A stretch of DNA of 63,854 nucleotides from an uncultured Lachnospiraceae bacterium. Lineage in GTDB: Bacteria; Bacillota; Clostridia; Lachnospirales; Lachnospiraceae. How positions within the stretch are numbered: position 1 is the first letter of the stretch; each line of letters opens with the position of its first letter. A program made the translations under genes and the position numbers. The notes beneath the pieces were generated by a model. The model searched no databases and was not told where the DNA came from. It was given only the letters and a program-made list of their open reading frames with translations. Below are positions 51,486-60,246 of this stretch, in pieces. Location: positions 1-63,854 of the forward strand of contig CAJUGD010000024.1 in assembly GCA_910586205.1 (NCBI GenBank), in the 5' to 3' direction.

Positions 51486-52231
51486 CACGATTTTCTCCCC
51501 TCCAGATGAAACATCAGTATGGACAAGGCAGCCATGCCGGCTGTCTCGGTCCGCAGAATGCGCCGGCCCAAAGAAATGGGACAGATCCCTGCCTGTTTGG
51601 CCTCCTCCACTTCCTCCACGTCAAACCCGCCTTCAGGACCAATCAGAATCCCTGCCTCCATCCCCGGCTGTATCCGGTCAAAAAGCGCTCTGGCTTCTTC
51701 CATGCCGTCAGCCAGCTCATAGGGAATCAGTCCCACATCCATCTTCTGCACCATGGCGCATGCCTGGGAAAAGCTGACTGCCTGGCATACCTTCGGCACA
51801 ATCATCCGCCCTGACTGCTTGGCCGCACTTTCAGATACTGCATTCCAGCGGCGCACCTTGGCTTCTGCTTTCTTTTGATCCAGCCTTACCACTGACCTTC
51901 TGGTGGCCATAGGGACGATCCCGCAGACTCCCAACTCTACTGCCTTCTGGATAATCCAATCCATCTTATCCCCTTTAGGCAGTCCCTGAAACAGCCAAAG
52001 CCTGGCAGGAAGCTCACTGCCTCCTTCCTCCTCTGACACAATGCGGGCCAAAATCTCCTCCTCCCCAATCTTTTCAAGAGTGCAGATATAATTCCTGGAA
52101 ATGCCGTCCCGTATCCCTACCTGTTCCCCTGGCCTCATCCTCAGCACATTCCGAATGTGGTTCACATCCTGTCCGGTAATCAGACAGCAGCCGTCCCTGA
52201 CCTGATCCGGCGTCACAAAAAAGTAATGCAT
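51485..52231 (-). CDS. rsmE: RsmE 16S rRNA m3U1498 methyltransferase
   Basis: A 248-residue SPOUT methyltransferase. The PUA-like N-terminus is HYFFVTPDQVRDGCCLITGQ with DVNHIRNVLRMRPGEQV. The knot domain has QGLPKGDKMDWIIQKAVELG, CGIVPMATRRSVVRL and ILIGPEGGFDVEEVEEAKQA, the SAM-binding GPEGG. Its partner upstream is prmA, an arrangement common in Firmicutes. Confidence 0.92.
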   Translation of the reverse strand: MHYFFVTPDQVRDGCCLITGQDVNHIRNVLRMRPGEQVGIRDGISRNYICTLEKIGEEEILARIVSEEEGGSELPARLWLFQGLPKGDKMDWIIQKAVELGVCGIVPMATRRSVVRLDQKKAEAKVRRWNAVSESAAKQSGRMIVPKVCQAVSFSQACAMVQKMDVGLIPYELADGMEEARALFDRIQPGMEAGILIGPEGGFDVEEVEEAKQAGICPISLGRRILRTETAGMAALSILMFHLEGRKS

Positions 52232-52265
52232 GCCTTCCCTTTCCTGCCTTTCACCTAATCCTGCG

Positions 52266-53222
52266 TCATTTTTTCCTGGCTGTGATGGACACCCAATCTC
52301 CCTGATATGTAGTTTCCACGATCTCCAGCCGTTTATTTGCCTCCATAGCTGCCCGTACTTCTTCTTCCTTTGTGTTGATAATGCCGGATGTGATAAAAAT
52401 GCCTCCCTGCTTTAAATGCCTTCCAATCTCCGCCTGAAGCAGAATGATCACCGGCGCTAAGATATTGGCAACCGCAATATCATAGCATTCCTCCCCGGCC
52501 TGCATACGAATATCTTCATCTTCAATCAGATTTCCCTGAACCACCTGAAACTGGTTTTCGGATATCTGGTTTGCCTCTATATTCTCCCTCACTGCACTGA
52601 CGGCATTTTCATCCAGATCCGTTCCGAAAACCTGCTTAGCCCCCAGCTTTAAGGCCGCAATCCCCAGTATTCCGCTGCCGGTCCCTACATCCAGCACCCT
52701 GGTCCCTTCCTTCACATACCGGGAAAGCTGGCGGATGCAGAGCTGGGTTGTCTCATGCATTCCCGTGCCAAAGGCTGTGCCGGGGTCAATCTGGATCAGC
52801 AGCTTGTCCTTATGCTCCTGGGGCACCTTCTCCCAGGTAGGCTTAATCAAAATATCATCTACTGTAAACGGCTTAAAATACTGCTTCCAGTTATTGATCC
52901 AGTCCTTGTCCTCTGTCTCGGACATGACAAGAGTCCCCTCTCCCACATCCACAAACTGTCTTAAATCCTCCAGCCCTTCCTCCACCTGCCTCAAAATTCC
53001 CTCTGCTCCTGCAGGATCCTCCAGATAAAAGCTAACCATGGCTGTGCCGTCATCCGGCGGCAGCTCTGGCAGAATATCAATAAACATCCCTTTTGTATCT
53101 TCCGCTGAAAGCGGCACATGATCTTCTATCTCAATGCCCTCAATCCCAATATCATCCAGCATACTGCCAATCAGATCCACTGCCGCAGTAGTAGTCTTTA
53201 AGGTGAATTTCGTCCATTTCAT
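52266..53222 (-). CDS. prmA: PrmA ribosomal protein L11 methyltransferase
   Basis: A 318-residue class I SAM methyltransferase. The N-terminal substrate domain is KWTKFTLKTTTAAVDLIGSM, the PrmA signature IDPGTAFGTGMHETTQLCIR, and the SAM motif VLDVGTGSGILGIAALKLGA with GTDLDENAVSAV and the NILAPVIILL catalytic motif. It trimethylates L11. Confidence 0.92.
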   Translation of the reverse strand: MKWTKFTLKTTTAAVDLIGSMLDDIGIEGIEIEDHVPLSAEDTKGMFIDILPELPPDDGTAMVSFYLEDPAGAEGILRQVEEGLEDLRQFVDVGEGTLVMSETEDKDWINNWKQYFKPFTVDDILIKPTWEKVPQEHKDKLLIQIDPGTAFGTGMHETTQLCIRQLSRYVKEGTRVLDVGTGSGILGIAALKLGAKQVFGTDLDENAVSAVRENIEANQISENQFQVVQGNLIEDEDIRMQAGEECYDIAVANILAPVIILLQAEIGRHLKQGGIFITSGIINTKEEEVRAAMEANKRLEIVETTYQGDWVSITARKK

Positions 53223-53554
53223 GAAATAAATCTCCTCTCCTGTTGATTTTCCAGCCTGGTCAGAGTAACAGAAGCTATCATATCATAGAATCCTTCGGTT
53301 TACAACTTCGTAATGCATCGGCGCTGTTCGCAGCGTCCTGTAAATGGCAGCCGCATATGCCTATTTGAATCATTGACCCAGCTCCCGCCAAAAGGCGCTG
53401 CTGCCAAGGAGGGACATTAAAATAATATGGTTTATTTTACTGCTGAACCTAAAAATATTCAAGCAGCTTCATGGAATATTTTTCATTGCAGGCCATAGAG
53501 CGTGTTCCTTATTCTTTCCTGTTTCCATCAATACAAATCACTTTTCTGTACTAA
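53223..53554. other. Intergenic region, no gene seen
   Basis: This 330-bp interval between gpr and prmA has a GCATATGCCTATTT stretch at 53350 that resembles one at about 61493, and an isolated ATAGAGCGTGTT at 53499 like the end of the hairpin element. No coding or RNA feature is supported. Confidence 0.4.
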
Positions 53555-54544
53555 CTATTCAAACACTGCCTGATGGATCCCTTCAGAGATGGTAAAGCTC
53601 AGCCGTCCGATCATCTCATCAATATTAGGCGGCGTCACATAAAGGCTTCCAAACTCCGGCTCCAAAAGCTCCCGGATCAAGTCATACTGCTCATCCGAAG
53701 ACATTTCCTGAATAAAATCTCCCATGCCCTTTGTAGCCATATTGTTTGCCAAAGTCTCGATCATGGTATTCACCGTGTCATGGACAATCGCCGCAGCCCC
53801 CACCACCGTAGGCACACCAATGGCCAGAACCGGCACGCCTAAGCTTTCCTTTGTCAAGCTGTGGCGGTGATTCCCCACCCCGGAGCCTGGATGAATCCCT
53901 GTATCCGTCACTTGGATAGTGGTTCCCAGCCTGCGGATACTCCGGGCCGCCAAGGCATCAATGGCAATCAAAAGATCCGGCTTTGTCTCCTCAATAATAC
54001 CCTTTAAGATCTCCGCTGTTTCCATCCCGGTCTGTGCCATGACCCCGGGCACAATTCCGCTTAAAACCGGCAGCCCCTTTTCCCGGCAGAACCCTTCTCC
54101 ATACTGCTGTTCCAAATGGCGTGTCACCTGCAGATGGCCAACCGCTTTAGGGCCTAATGCATCCGGCGTCACAGAAGGATTGCCCAGCCCCACCACCAAA
54201 ATCTTCCACTCCTCCCCCTGCACCATATGGCTAATCAGCCTGCGGATATGCTTTGCCAATTCCTCTGATACCTGCTCATGATAATCCTCATCCTTCTCGG
54301 CAAGCTGATCTGCTTCCAGGGTCAGATAGGTTCCCTTTGGCTTTCCCATTGCCTTTGCCCCGCGCTGATCCAAGATCTTCACCTCTGTCAGCTTTACCTG
54401 CTTCGCCTTATCCTGCCATTCCCGCAGCGATACCCCCGCAATCTCCCCTCCGTCCCCCGGAAAGCTCTCCCTTTCTTCCAAGGCCAAATCCGTCCTCACC
54501 TCAAAATCCGGTTTTTCCTTCTCTATTACATAATTCATCGCCAT
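53555..54544 (-). CDS. gpr: GPR germination protease
   Basis: A 329-residue aspartic-type peptidase that degrades small acid-soluble spore proteins at germination. Near the start, the propeptide-type cleavage region FEVRTDLALEERESF resembles its own substrates. The core is VVGLGNPSVTPDALGPKAVG, the PDLLIAIDALAARSIRRLGT motif and GIHPGSGVGNHRHSLTKESL. Its presence shows that the organism comes from a spore-forming lineage. It is divergent from rpsT, the common clostridial order, with a hairpin element inserted between. Confidence 0.92.
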   Translation of the reverse strand: MAMNYVIEKEKPDFEVRTDLALEERESFPGDGGEIAGVSLREWQDKAKQVKLTEVKILDQRGAKAMGKPKGTYLTLEADQLAEKDEDYHEQVSEELAKHIRRLISHMVQGEEWKILVVGLGNPSVTPDALGPKAVGHLQVTRHLEQQYGEGFCREKGLPVLSGIVPGVMAQTGMETAEILKGIIEETKPDLLIAIDALAARSIRRLGTTIQVTDTGIHPGSGVGNHRHSLTKESLGVPVLAIGVPTVVGAAAIVHDTVNTMIETLANNMATKGMGDFIQEMSSDEQYDLIRELLEPEFGSLYVTPPNIDEMIGRLSFTISEGIHQAVFE

Positions 54545-54580
54545 ATACGCTTTTATGCTCCTTCCTTAACGTGATTGTTC

Positions 54581-54746
54581 CTAGAGCGTGTCTGAAAATT
54601 CATTCCCGCCAAGTACACGCCCCACTTTGCGGGAGATTTGGCTCTCATTCGGTCAACGTAGCCCACTACGCCTCCCTCATTCGGGCCAAATCTCCCACAA
54701 ATTGTGACGCACATCTGACGGAAAGCAATTTTCAGACACGCTCTAG
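54581..54746 (-). mobile_element. 166-bp MITE-like hairpin element, copy 3 (reverse)
   Basis: It starts CTAGAGCGTGTCTGAAAATT and ends with its exact complement. The interior is the reverse of copies 1 and 2 with near-identical sequence. Arms GGGAGATTTGGC/GGGCCAAATCTCCC frame the centre. It is inserted between gpr and the rpsT promoter, leaving both intact. Confidence 0.85.
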
Positions 54747-54774
54747 TTTTCTTCAAAATCCTCCAAAATATGTA

Positions 54775-54803
54775 TTGACATTTCTCCCCTGATTCGCTAG
54801 AAT
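54775..54803 (+). promoter_or_regulatory. rpsT promoter
   Basis: TTGACA (54775-54780) and TAGAAT (54798-54803) are 17 bp apart. The promoter lies just after the hairpin element and 89 bp before the rpsT start. Confidence 0.7.
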
Positions 54804-54891
54804 AAAACAGTATGTTTACATTGAACTGTCCGTGTCCAGGCTTTGATGCAAACCAGCGATTATTAATTATATCATATCGGAGGTGAACAGA

Positions 54892-55155
54892 TTGGCAAAC
54901 ATTAAATCTGCGAAAAAAAGAATCTTAGTAAATGAGACCAAAGCTGCAAGAAATAAAGCGATTCGTTCCAAGGTAAAGACTGCCTGCAAGAAGGTTGATG
55001 CCGCCGTGGCTGCCGGCGACAAGACTGCTGCAGCGGCTTGTCTGACTGCTGCGATTTCCGAGATCGACAAGGCATGTACCAAAGGGGTATACCATAAGAA
55101 TACCGCTTCCAGAAAAGTATCCCGCCTGTCCAAAGCGGTCAATGCAATCGCTTAA
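54892..55155 (+). CDS. rpsT: Ribosomal protein S20
   Basis: An 87-residue 30S ribosomal protein S20, basic and helical (ANIKSAKKRILVNETKAARN, KAVNAIA end). The start is TTG at 54892 behind GGAGGTGAACAGA, giving the normal S20 start MANIKSAKKR; the GTG upstream lies within the ribosome binding site. It is followed by a strong terminator. Confidence 0.92.
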   Translation: MANIKSAKKRILVNETKAARNKAIRSKVKTACKKVDAAVAAGDKTAAAACLTAAISEIDKACTKGVYHKNTASRKVSRLSKAVNAIA

Positions 55156-55176
55156 TCACATAATTATAAACAACTT

Positions 55177-55219
55177 TAAAAGCCTATATCCGGGTGGTGT
55201 GCCGGATATAGGCTTTTTT
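55177..55219 (+). terminator. rpsT terminator
   Basis: AAAGCCTATATCCGG pairs perfectly with CCGGATATAGGCTTT around an 8-base loop and ends in TTTTTT. Confidence 0.85.
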
Positions 55220-55297
55220 GACGACGGATTCTTGTTTCTCTTGATTTATAAAAAAACAGACCGCCGACTGATGACGATCTGCTTTTCATAATTGTAA

Positions 55298-55370
55298 AGC
55301 TTCTGGCCGGACTCGAACCGGCGACCCTTTCATTACGAGTGAAATGCGCTACCAACTGCGCTACAGAAGC
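55298..55370 (-). tRNA. tRNA-Thr (anticodon CGT)
   Basis: A 73-base tRNA with acceptor GCTTCTG/CAGAAGC, anticodon stem TTTCA/TGAAA, loop CTCGTAA with anticodon CGT, and T arm GCCGG-TTCGAGT-CCGGC. It reads ACG codons. No CCA is encoded. Confidence 0.95.
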
Positions 55371-55487
55371 ATCTTTTTGCAAAATCCGCAAAGCGTAACT
55401 GCCTGCCATCCTGCCTGTCTTTATGGGTTTAGGAGGTAAAGCAGCTATCCCTGTCATCTTCCGGCTGCTGCCTTCTGATGAGTAAAA

Positions 55488-55514
55488 ATGCTTTGGACTA
55501 TGTCCAAAGCATCT
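55488..55514 (-). terminator. Terminator between tRNA-Glu and tRNA-Thr
   Basis: ATGCTTTGGAC and GTCCAAAGCAT form an 11-bp perfect stem with a 3-base loop and a TTTTT tail on the minus strand, so tRNA-Thr probably has its own promoter. Confidence 0.75.
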
Positions 55515-55516
55515 AA

Positions 55517-55588
55517 TGACCTCACCGGGAATCGAACCCGGGTTTACGCCGTGAGAGGGCGTCGTCTTGACCGCTTGACCATGAGGCC
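55517..55588 (-). tRNA. tRNA-Glu (anticodon CTC)
   Basis: A 72-base tRNA with acceptor GGCCTCA/TGAGGTC (one G-U), anticodon stem ACGCC/GGCGT, loop CTCTCAC with anticodon CTC, and T arm CCGGG-TTCGATT-CCCGG. It reads GAG. No CCA is encoded. Confidence 0.95.
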
Positions 55589-55618
55589 ATGATCGACTGC
55601 GCTGCTGTAAAGCGCCAA

Positions 55619-55692
55619 TCGAGGCGACAAGATTCGAACTTGCGGCCTCTGCGTCCCGAACGCAGCGCTCTACCAAACTGAGCCACGCCTCG
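55619..55692 (-). tRNA. tRNA-Pro (anticodon CGG)
   Basis: A 74-base tRNA with acceptor CGAGGCG/CGCCTCG, anticodon stem CTGCG/CGCAG, loop TTCGGGA with anticodon CGG, and T arm GCAAG-TTCGAAT-CTTGT. It reads CCG. No CCA is encoded. Confidence 0.95.
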
Positions 55693-55870
55693 ATACCTTT
55701 GATAGTATAATCGAAATTGTTTAAATTGTCAACAAAATTTTTCAAATTCTGCCATATAATTCTGTCCTGTAATTTTTCCAGGATAAAGAGTCTCATTACC
55801 TTTGGTGACAGCTTCCAGCGAAAGGTCTTCAGACTCTTTATCCATAACTGCAAAAACACCTATATTCTTT

Positions 55871-58846
55871 CTATCGTTCCTCAATCCGGATCTCTATGGC
55901 GTCTCTTTCTCTCAACTCCTGCTGAAACATTCCCATCATTCCATTGACTGTCAGCTTTACCGTACCCGCAGGATTTTTCAAATCAATGCCGGAATACTCT
56001 ATCATATCCATCAGATAATAAGGCTGCCCGTCTTTTTTACGGGGAAGCCTCAGCGGAGAACCATTCAGGTAGAAAAGCAGCATTCTCACCGGCCCGGGCG
56101 CTGGCTCTGATCTTTGTTCTGAATCCGGCTGCAGCACTCTCTCGGGCTCTGGTCTCCTTTCCGGCGGCAAGGCCCGCTCGGGTTCTGCTCTCCTCTCCGG
56201 CGGCAAGCCCCGCTCGGATTCCGGTCTTCTCTCCGGCGGCAACATCCGCTCGGGTTCTGTTCTTCTCTCCGGCGGCAGCACTCGCTCGGGTTCCGATCTC
56301 CTCTCCGGCGGCAGCATCCGTTCGGGTTCCGGTCTTCTCTCCGACGGCAGCACTCGCTCGGGTTCCGATCTCCTCTCCGGCGGCAGCATCCGCTCGGGTT
56401 CCGATCTCCTCTCCGACGGCAGCACCCGCTCGGGTTCCGGTCTTCTCTCCGGCGGCAGCACCCGCTCGGATTCTGCTCTCCTTTCCGGCAACAGCACTCG
56501 CTCTAGTTTTGGCTCTGGCTGACGCATCTCTCCCAATCCATATGCTGCTTTGGATTCTGATAATGGCGCAGAGCGAAATACCGGCTCCTGTATAGTCCCC
56601 GTCTCATATATCAAGGGGGCCTGTTCTGTTGCTTCTGATACCTTCACCAGTCTTGATTCCGGCGCTGGCGCTGGTTCCGGCTCCGTTACCAGCTCTGGGC
56701 TGTAAGACTGATACTGCGGCTCTGAATATTTTCTTTCATCCAAACTCCAGACTTCCTGAATCCTAGTATCTGGCTCTGTTTTCTGACCAAGCTCTGCCGT
56801 TCGTCCTGACTCCATCCTTTCTTCCGGCTCTGTTCTCTGGCCAAACTCCATGACCCGCCCTGACTCTGTTCTCTGACCAAACTCCACGACTCGCTCCGGC
56901 TCTGCCCTATAACCAGTCTCCGGCTCTCTCTCCCGATCCATCTCAGCCTTCTGCACCAAAGCTTCTTTTGGCTCATTTCTTGGATTCGCCTCCAGCTCCT
57001 TAGCCTTCCTCTCATCTTTCTCAGCCAAAGCTTCCTGAGGCATTTCCTTTTTCTCTGTGTTCTTTCCTCTTCTTGCTGCCGCAGTTTCCAATACCGGCGT
57101 CTCCCTGATCTGAGAAACATAAGGCTCCTCTTTCTCCTGCCTGTTCTCTCCATTGGTCTTCCGGTTCTCTGCCCTCTCCTTATTCTCTGTGTCTGAGCTG
57201 GCTTTTATTTTCTCTCCTTCATCTTCCGTTTTATCCTCTTTAGAGAATTTCATCTCAATCACATCTCCGTTTTTCAGAGGTGTTTCCAAAAAAGCATACA
57301 TTCCATTCAGCCGGATCTCCTCACAGGTAATGGCTCCTTCAATGTCCCCTAAAAAAGCATGAGCTGGTTTGCCGGATTCGGCAGGCACAAAATCAATGCT
57401 GTCCCCCGCATGAATGATCTCGGAAAGCTTGCCCTCTCTCCCATTGATTCCCAAGGAAGCCGGGGAAGCGGCTGTCCCGTAAAACACCTGCCTCTGTCCA
57501 TTGACCGTTACCGCTATACTCTGCCCGGAACGTCCCATAATATCCCGAAAACTATAGCCGTTCATCATCAAAAGATTCAGAGCCGTAAAGCTTCCGCTTC
57601 TGAAAAGCTTTGCAGGCTTACCGTTTAAAATCACCCGAAAGCTGTCATTGATCATATTAAGCCCGGAGGAAATAGCAATTCCCAAAGGCGTGGCATATTC
57701 CGGATTGTTCAGATCATATTCTTCTGAAAATGCGCTGATCTGAAAATAGTTTCCAGCCACAGCCACCCGGTTCATGTCCATGCCGAGAGCCTCTGCAAGC
57801 CCGTCCCGCAGACGGGCCAATTTACTTCCTCCGCCTGCTAAAAACAGCGCTGACGGCGGGCCTCCGTTCACCTCTAATATCTTCTTTGCAATCTCCCTGC
57901 ACAAAAGCTCTGATGTGCTCTGAATGCTCTGAAACACCTCGTCCCTGGAAATCTTATGCTCAAATCCTAAAATATCCAGGAAACAGATTTCTTCCTCCTG
58001 GTCAATCTTGGCCTTAATCGTCTCCGCTGTCCCAAAATCCACCAAAAATGTCTTCATCAGGCCCTCTGTAACCTCATCTCCCGCCACAGTTGCCATGGTA
58101 TAGCCTGTCACGCTTCCATCGGTACAAGCAGCAATATCCGAGGTTCCGGCTCCAATATCCACCATCACCAGATTTAAAAGACGCAGATTCTCCGGAATAG
58201 CCGCATTGATGGCAGCAATAGGCTCCAAAGTAAGGCTGGCCACCTCCAGCCCAATCTTATTCATGGTCGTATAAAGGCTTTCCACCACCTCACTGGGCAG
58301 AAACGTGGCGATCAGATCCACCTTGACCTGGCGTCCCCGGTGATCCTTTAAGCTGGACATCATATACTGGTCCAAATAATACTGACACACCGTATACCCT
58401 ACCAGATAATAACGGCGCATGTCCCCGTCCGCCTCATTCTCCGCGTCAAACGCCTCCTCTGCCTTACTGATAGCGCCGGCCTCCAGACGGCTGATAATCT
58501 CATCATCAATCATCTGAGCCCCCGAAAGCTCCAGCTCAAAATCAGCCCGCCTGGTTCTTAAGGCTCGTCCTGCCGCTGCCACACAGACCCGCTCCAGCGT
58601 CACATCCAGCTTGCTCTCTAAGCGCTTTTTCACCCGGTCTGCCAGCATTGCCACCTTCTCAATATTTTCGATCTGCCCGTCGATCATTGCCCGTTCTGAA
58701 TGCTCCTCTTTCTCAATGGCAACAATCTTAACTTTTCCCTCCTCCATGACTCCTACCATCCCGATAATGCTTCGCGTACCAATATCCAGCGCAAACACCA
58801 TCTGATTTTCCAAAACCGAAGCCTTTTTCACCTGTGCTCTAGCCAT
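55871..58846 (-). CDS. FtsA/PilM-like actin with tandem-repeat linker and beta-grasp-like end
   Basis: A 991-residue protein. Residues 1 to about 390 are an FtsA/PilM actin fold (FALDIGTRSIIGMVG, VMVDIGAGTSDIA, LFLAGGGSKLARL for the nucleotide loops). About 400-540 carry two small beta-rich domains (SIAVTVNGQRQVFYG and onward). About 540-780 is a charged, disordered linker, and 782-901 ten 12-residue repeats (ERVLPPERRPEP consensus). The last 75 residues (MLLFYLNGSPLRLPRKKDGQ, TVKLTVNGMMGMF) look like another copy of the small domain. It may organise division or envelope assembly. The start at 58846 follows AGGAGGGCGGT. It lies downstream of the NlpC/P60 gene. Confidence 0.8.
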   Translation of the reverse strand: MARAQVKKASVLENQMVFALDIGTRSIIGMVGVMEEGKVKIVAIEKEEHSERAMIDGQIENIEKVAMLADRVKKRLESKLDVTLERVCVAAAGRALRTRRADFELELSGAQMIDDEIISRLEAGAISKAEEAFDAENEADGDMRRYYLVGYTVCQYYLDQYMMSSLKDHRGRQVKVDLIATFLPSEVVESLYTTMNKIGLEVASLTLEPIAAINAAIPENLRLLNLVMVDIGAGTSDIAACTDGSVTGYTMATVAGDEVTEGLMKTFLVDFGTAETIKAKIDQEEEICFLDILGFEHKISRDEVFQSIQSTSELLCREIAKKILEVNGGPPSALFLAGGGSKLARLRDGLAEALGMDMNRVAVAGNYFQISAFSEEYDLNNPEYATPLGIAISSGLNMINDSFRVILNGKPAKLFRSGSFTALNLLMMNGYSFRDIMGRSGQSIAVTVNGQRQVFYGTAASPASLGINGREGKLSEIIHAGDSIDFVPAESGKPAHAFLGDIEGAITCEEIRLNGMYAFLETPLKNGDVIEMKFSKEDKTEDEGEKIKASSDTENKERAENRKTNGENRQEKEEPYVSQIRETPVLETAAARRGKNTEKKEMPQEALAEKDERKAKELEANPRNEPKEALVQKAEMDREREPETGYRAEPERVVEFGQRTESGRVMEFGQRTEPEERMESGRTAELGQKTEPDTRIQEVWSLDERKYSEPQYQSYSPELVTEPEPAPAPESRLVKVSEATEQAPLIYETGTIQEPVFRSAPLSESKAAYGLGEMRQPEPKLERVLLPERRAESERVLPPERRPEPERVLPSERRSEPERMLPPERRSEPERVLPSERRPEPERMLPPERRSEPERVLPPERRTEPERMLPPERRPESERGLPPERRAEPERALPPERRPEPERVLQPDSEQRSEPAPGPVRMLLFYLNGSPLRLPRKKDGQPYYLMDMIEYSGIDLKNPAGTVKLTVNGMMGMFQQELRERDAIEIRIEER
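56144..56503 (-). repeat. 36-bp tandem repeat in the FtsA-like gene
   Basis: Ten consecutive 36-bp units (GG(C/T)-CGGAGAGGAG type on the minus strand) encode ERVLPPERRPEP variants, with a further half unit at the 3' side. High DNA identity between units suggests an expanding, length-variable array. Confidence 0.9.
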
Positions 58847-58982
58847 ACCGCCCTCCTGTGCAGTCAATCTATTCATTTATCATTAAAACATAGTCAACCC
58901 CCGCTGCAAACAACGGGGTACATTTCCCCATTCTTCTGTATATTATAGTAAAATTACCCTTCAATGTAAATCACTTCCCACA

Positions 58983-59032
58983 AAAAAACACCGAAAAACT
59001 CAAAAGACATCCCTGTCCTCAAAGTTTTTCGG
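58983..59032 (-). terminator. Terminator after the NlpC/P60 gene
   Basis: On the minus strand CCGAAAAACT...AGTTTTTCGG forms a 10-bp stem followed by TGTTTTTTT, so the FtsA-like gene is transcribed mainly from its own promoter. Confidence 0.8.
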
Positions 59033-59045
59033 CACTATACCGCCT

Positions 59046-60191
59046 TCAGTCTCCCAGCATATTTACAATCTTCACCGGAGTCCTGTAATACATATTGGAG
59101 GTGATGATTCCCACCCGCTCATTAGAGGCATGCACCACCCGCCCGTTTCCAATATAGATTGCCACATGGTTCACAGTGCTTCCGTTACTGTAAAAAACCA
59201 GATCTCCAGGCCTTGCATTTTCTGCAGAAACAGCACGGCCCTGGGTAGACTGGGCTGCTGCCGTCCGGTTTAAATACACTCCTGCCGTGTTGCCCAACAC
59301 ATATCTGGTAAATCCGGAGCAATCCACACCTGTATTGGGGTTATTTCCTCCATAAACATAGGAATTTCCCACATATTGAAGGGCATTGGTGACAATAGAA
59401 GCACGCAGGGCTTCTTTTCTTGCCTTTTCCGCTGCCTCTGCCATCTTCTTTTCTTCAATCGTTGTTAAATAATTCTCATATTGTCCGCTCTTTTGATCAA
59501 GCTGGCTCTGCAGATATCCCAGCTCTGCCTGTATGGCCTCAAAACTGGCCGAATTTTGTGCCAGAACCAGAGGAAGATCCGCCGACGCGATCTGAAGCCC
59601 GCGGCCAGCCGCTAATGCCTCATGATCTTCCGGAGTCCCGCCGGCTTCTGCCGGCTGTTCTGCTTCCTCGTCCCCCTCCTGTGTACCCTCTGCTGACGAA
59701 GAACCGCTGTCTCCGTCCGTCCCACCAGAATCCGTTGTCTCTCCTGAAGTTCCGTCCTCTGAATCTGCCAGTATCTGCCCCAGCCCCAGCTCCTGCCGAA
59801 TCTGGCTCTCTCGTTCAACCAGCTCCTCCAGCTCCTTTAAGGTGCCTCGAGTCTTCCTTTCCAGCTCCAAAAGTTCCAGCTCCTGGATTCTTCGTTCTTC
59901 CTTCAGAACTTCATTTTCCTCATCAGCCAAACGCTTTTGTTCTGTCAGCTTCTCCCATTCCTGCTCCAACTGTTCTTTTTCCATGCGTACCTGAGAAAGC
60001 TGCTGACGTGACCCGGCACGGGATCCCGCAAAAAACAGACAAGCTCCTGAAAGCACAAAAAGCCCTAGAATCACCACACCAAAAGTCCACACCGGCGTTT
60101 TAAAATGAATCGGCTTTTTCTGGGAATGCGGAACCAACATAACCGTATAGTTCAGAGAAATCCGTTCTTTTTTAAACTTTTTCCACTTCAT
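59046..60191 (-). CDS. NlpC/P60 peptidoglycan peptidase with coiled coil
   Basis: A 381-residue membrane-anchored cell-wall peptidase. A membrane span lies at about 34-55 (VWTFGVVILGLFVLSGACLF), a long coiled coil at about 60-145, an acidic Ser/Gly/Asp-rich linker at 145-195, a second helix, and the NlpC/P60 domain at 265-381. Catalytic Cys is in GVDCSGFTRYVLG, His in VNHVAIYIGNG and the third polar residue in VVHASN. It probably cuts gamma-D-Glu-diamino acid stem peptides. It follows the bactofilin gene; the start is the ATG 60191 with a distant GGAAGG. Confidence 0.88.
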   Translation of the reverse strand: MKWKKFKKERISLNYTVMLVPHSQKKPIHFKTPVWTFGVVILGLFVLSGACLFFAGSRAGSRQQLSQVRMEKEQLEQEWEKLTEQKRLADEENEVLKEERRIQELELLELERKTRGTLKELEELVERESQIRQELGLGQILADSEDGTSGETTDSGGTDGDSGSSSAEGTQEGDEEAEQPAEAGGTPEDHEALAAGRGLQIASADLPLVLAQNSASFEAIQAELGYLQSQLDQKSGQYENYLTTIEEKKMAEAAEKARKEALRASIVTNALQYVGNSYVYGGNNPNTGVDCSGFTRYVLGNTAGVYLNRTAAAQSTQGRAVSAENARPGDLVFYSNGSTVNHVAIYIGNGRVVHASNERVGIITSNMYYRTPVKIVNMLGD

Positions 60192-60246
60192 TGGCGTTAT
60201 TTATCATTTCCTTCCTATGGAACTGCAGTTTTTGATCATTTATCAA

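Noticed and set aside
55176..55859. 227-codon minus-strand frame
   Set aside because: It runs through three tRNA genes and two terminators, so it is not a protein gene.
56144..56503. Ten 36-bp units considered as a CRISPR array
   Set aside because: The units are contiguous with no spacers and stay in frame within a long coding sequence; no cas genes are nearby.
59420..60103. 227-codon plus-strand frame rich in Pro, Leu and Ser
   Set aside because: It is the complement of the coiled-coil and acidic linker of the NlpC/P60 gene; the composition follows from that.
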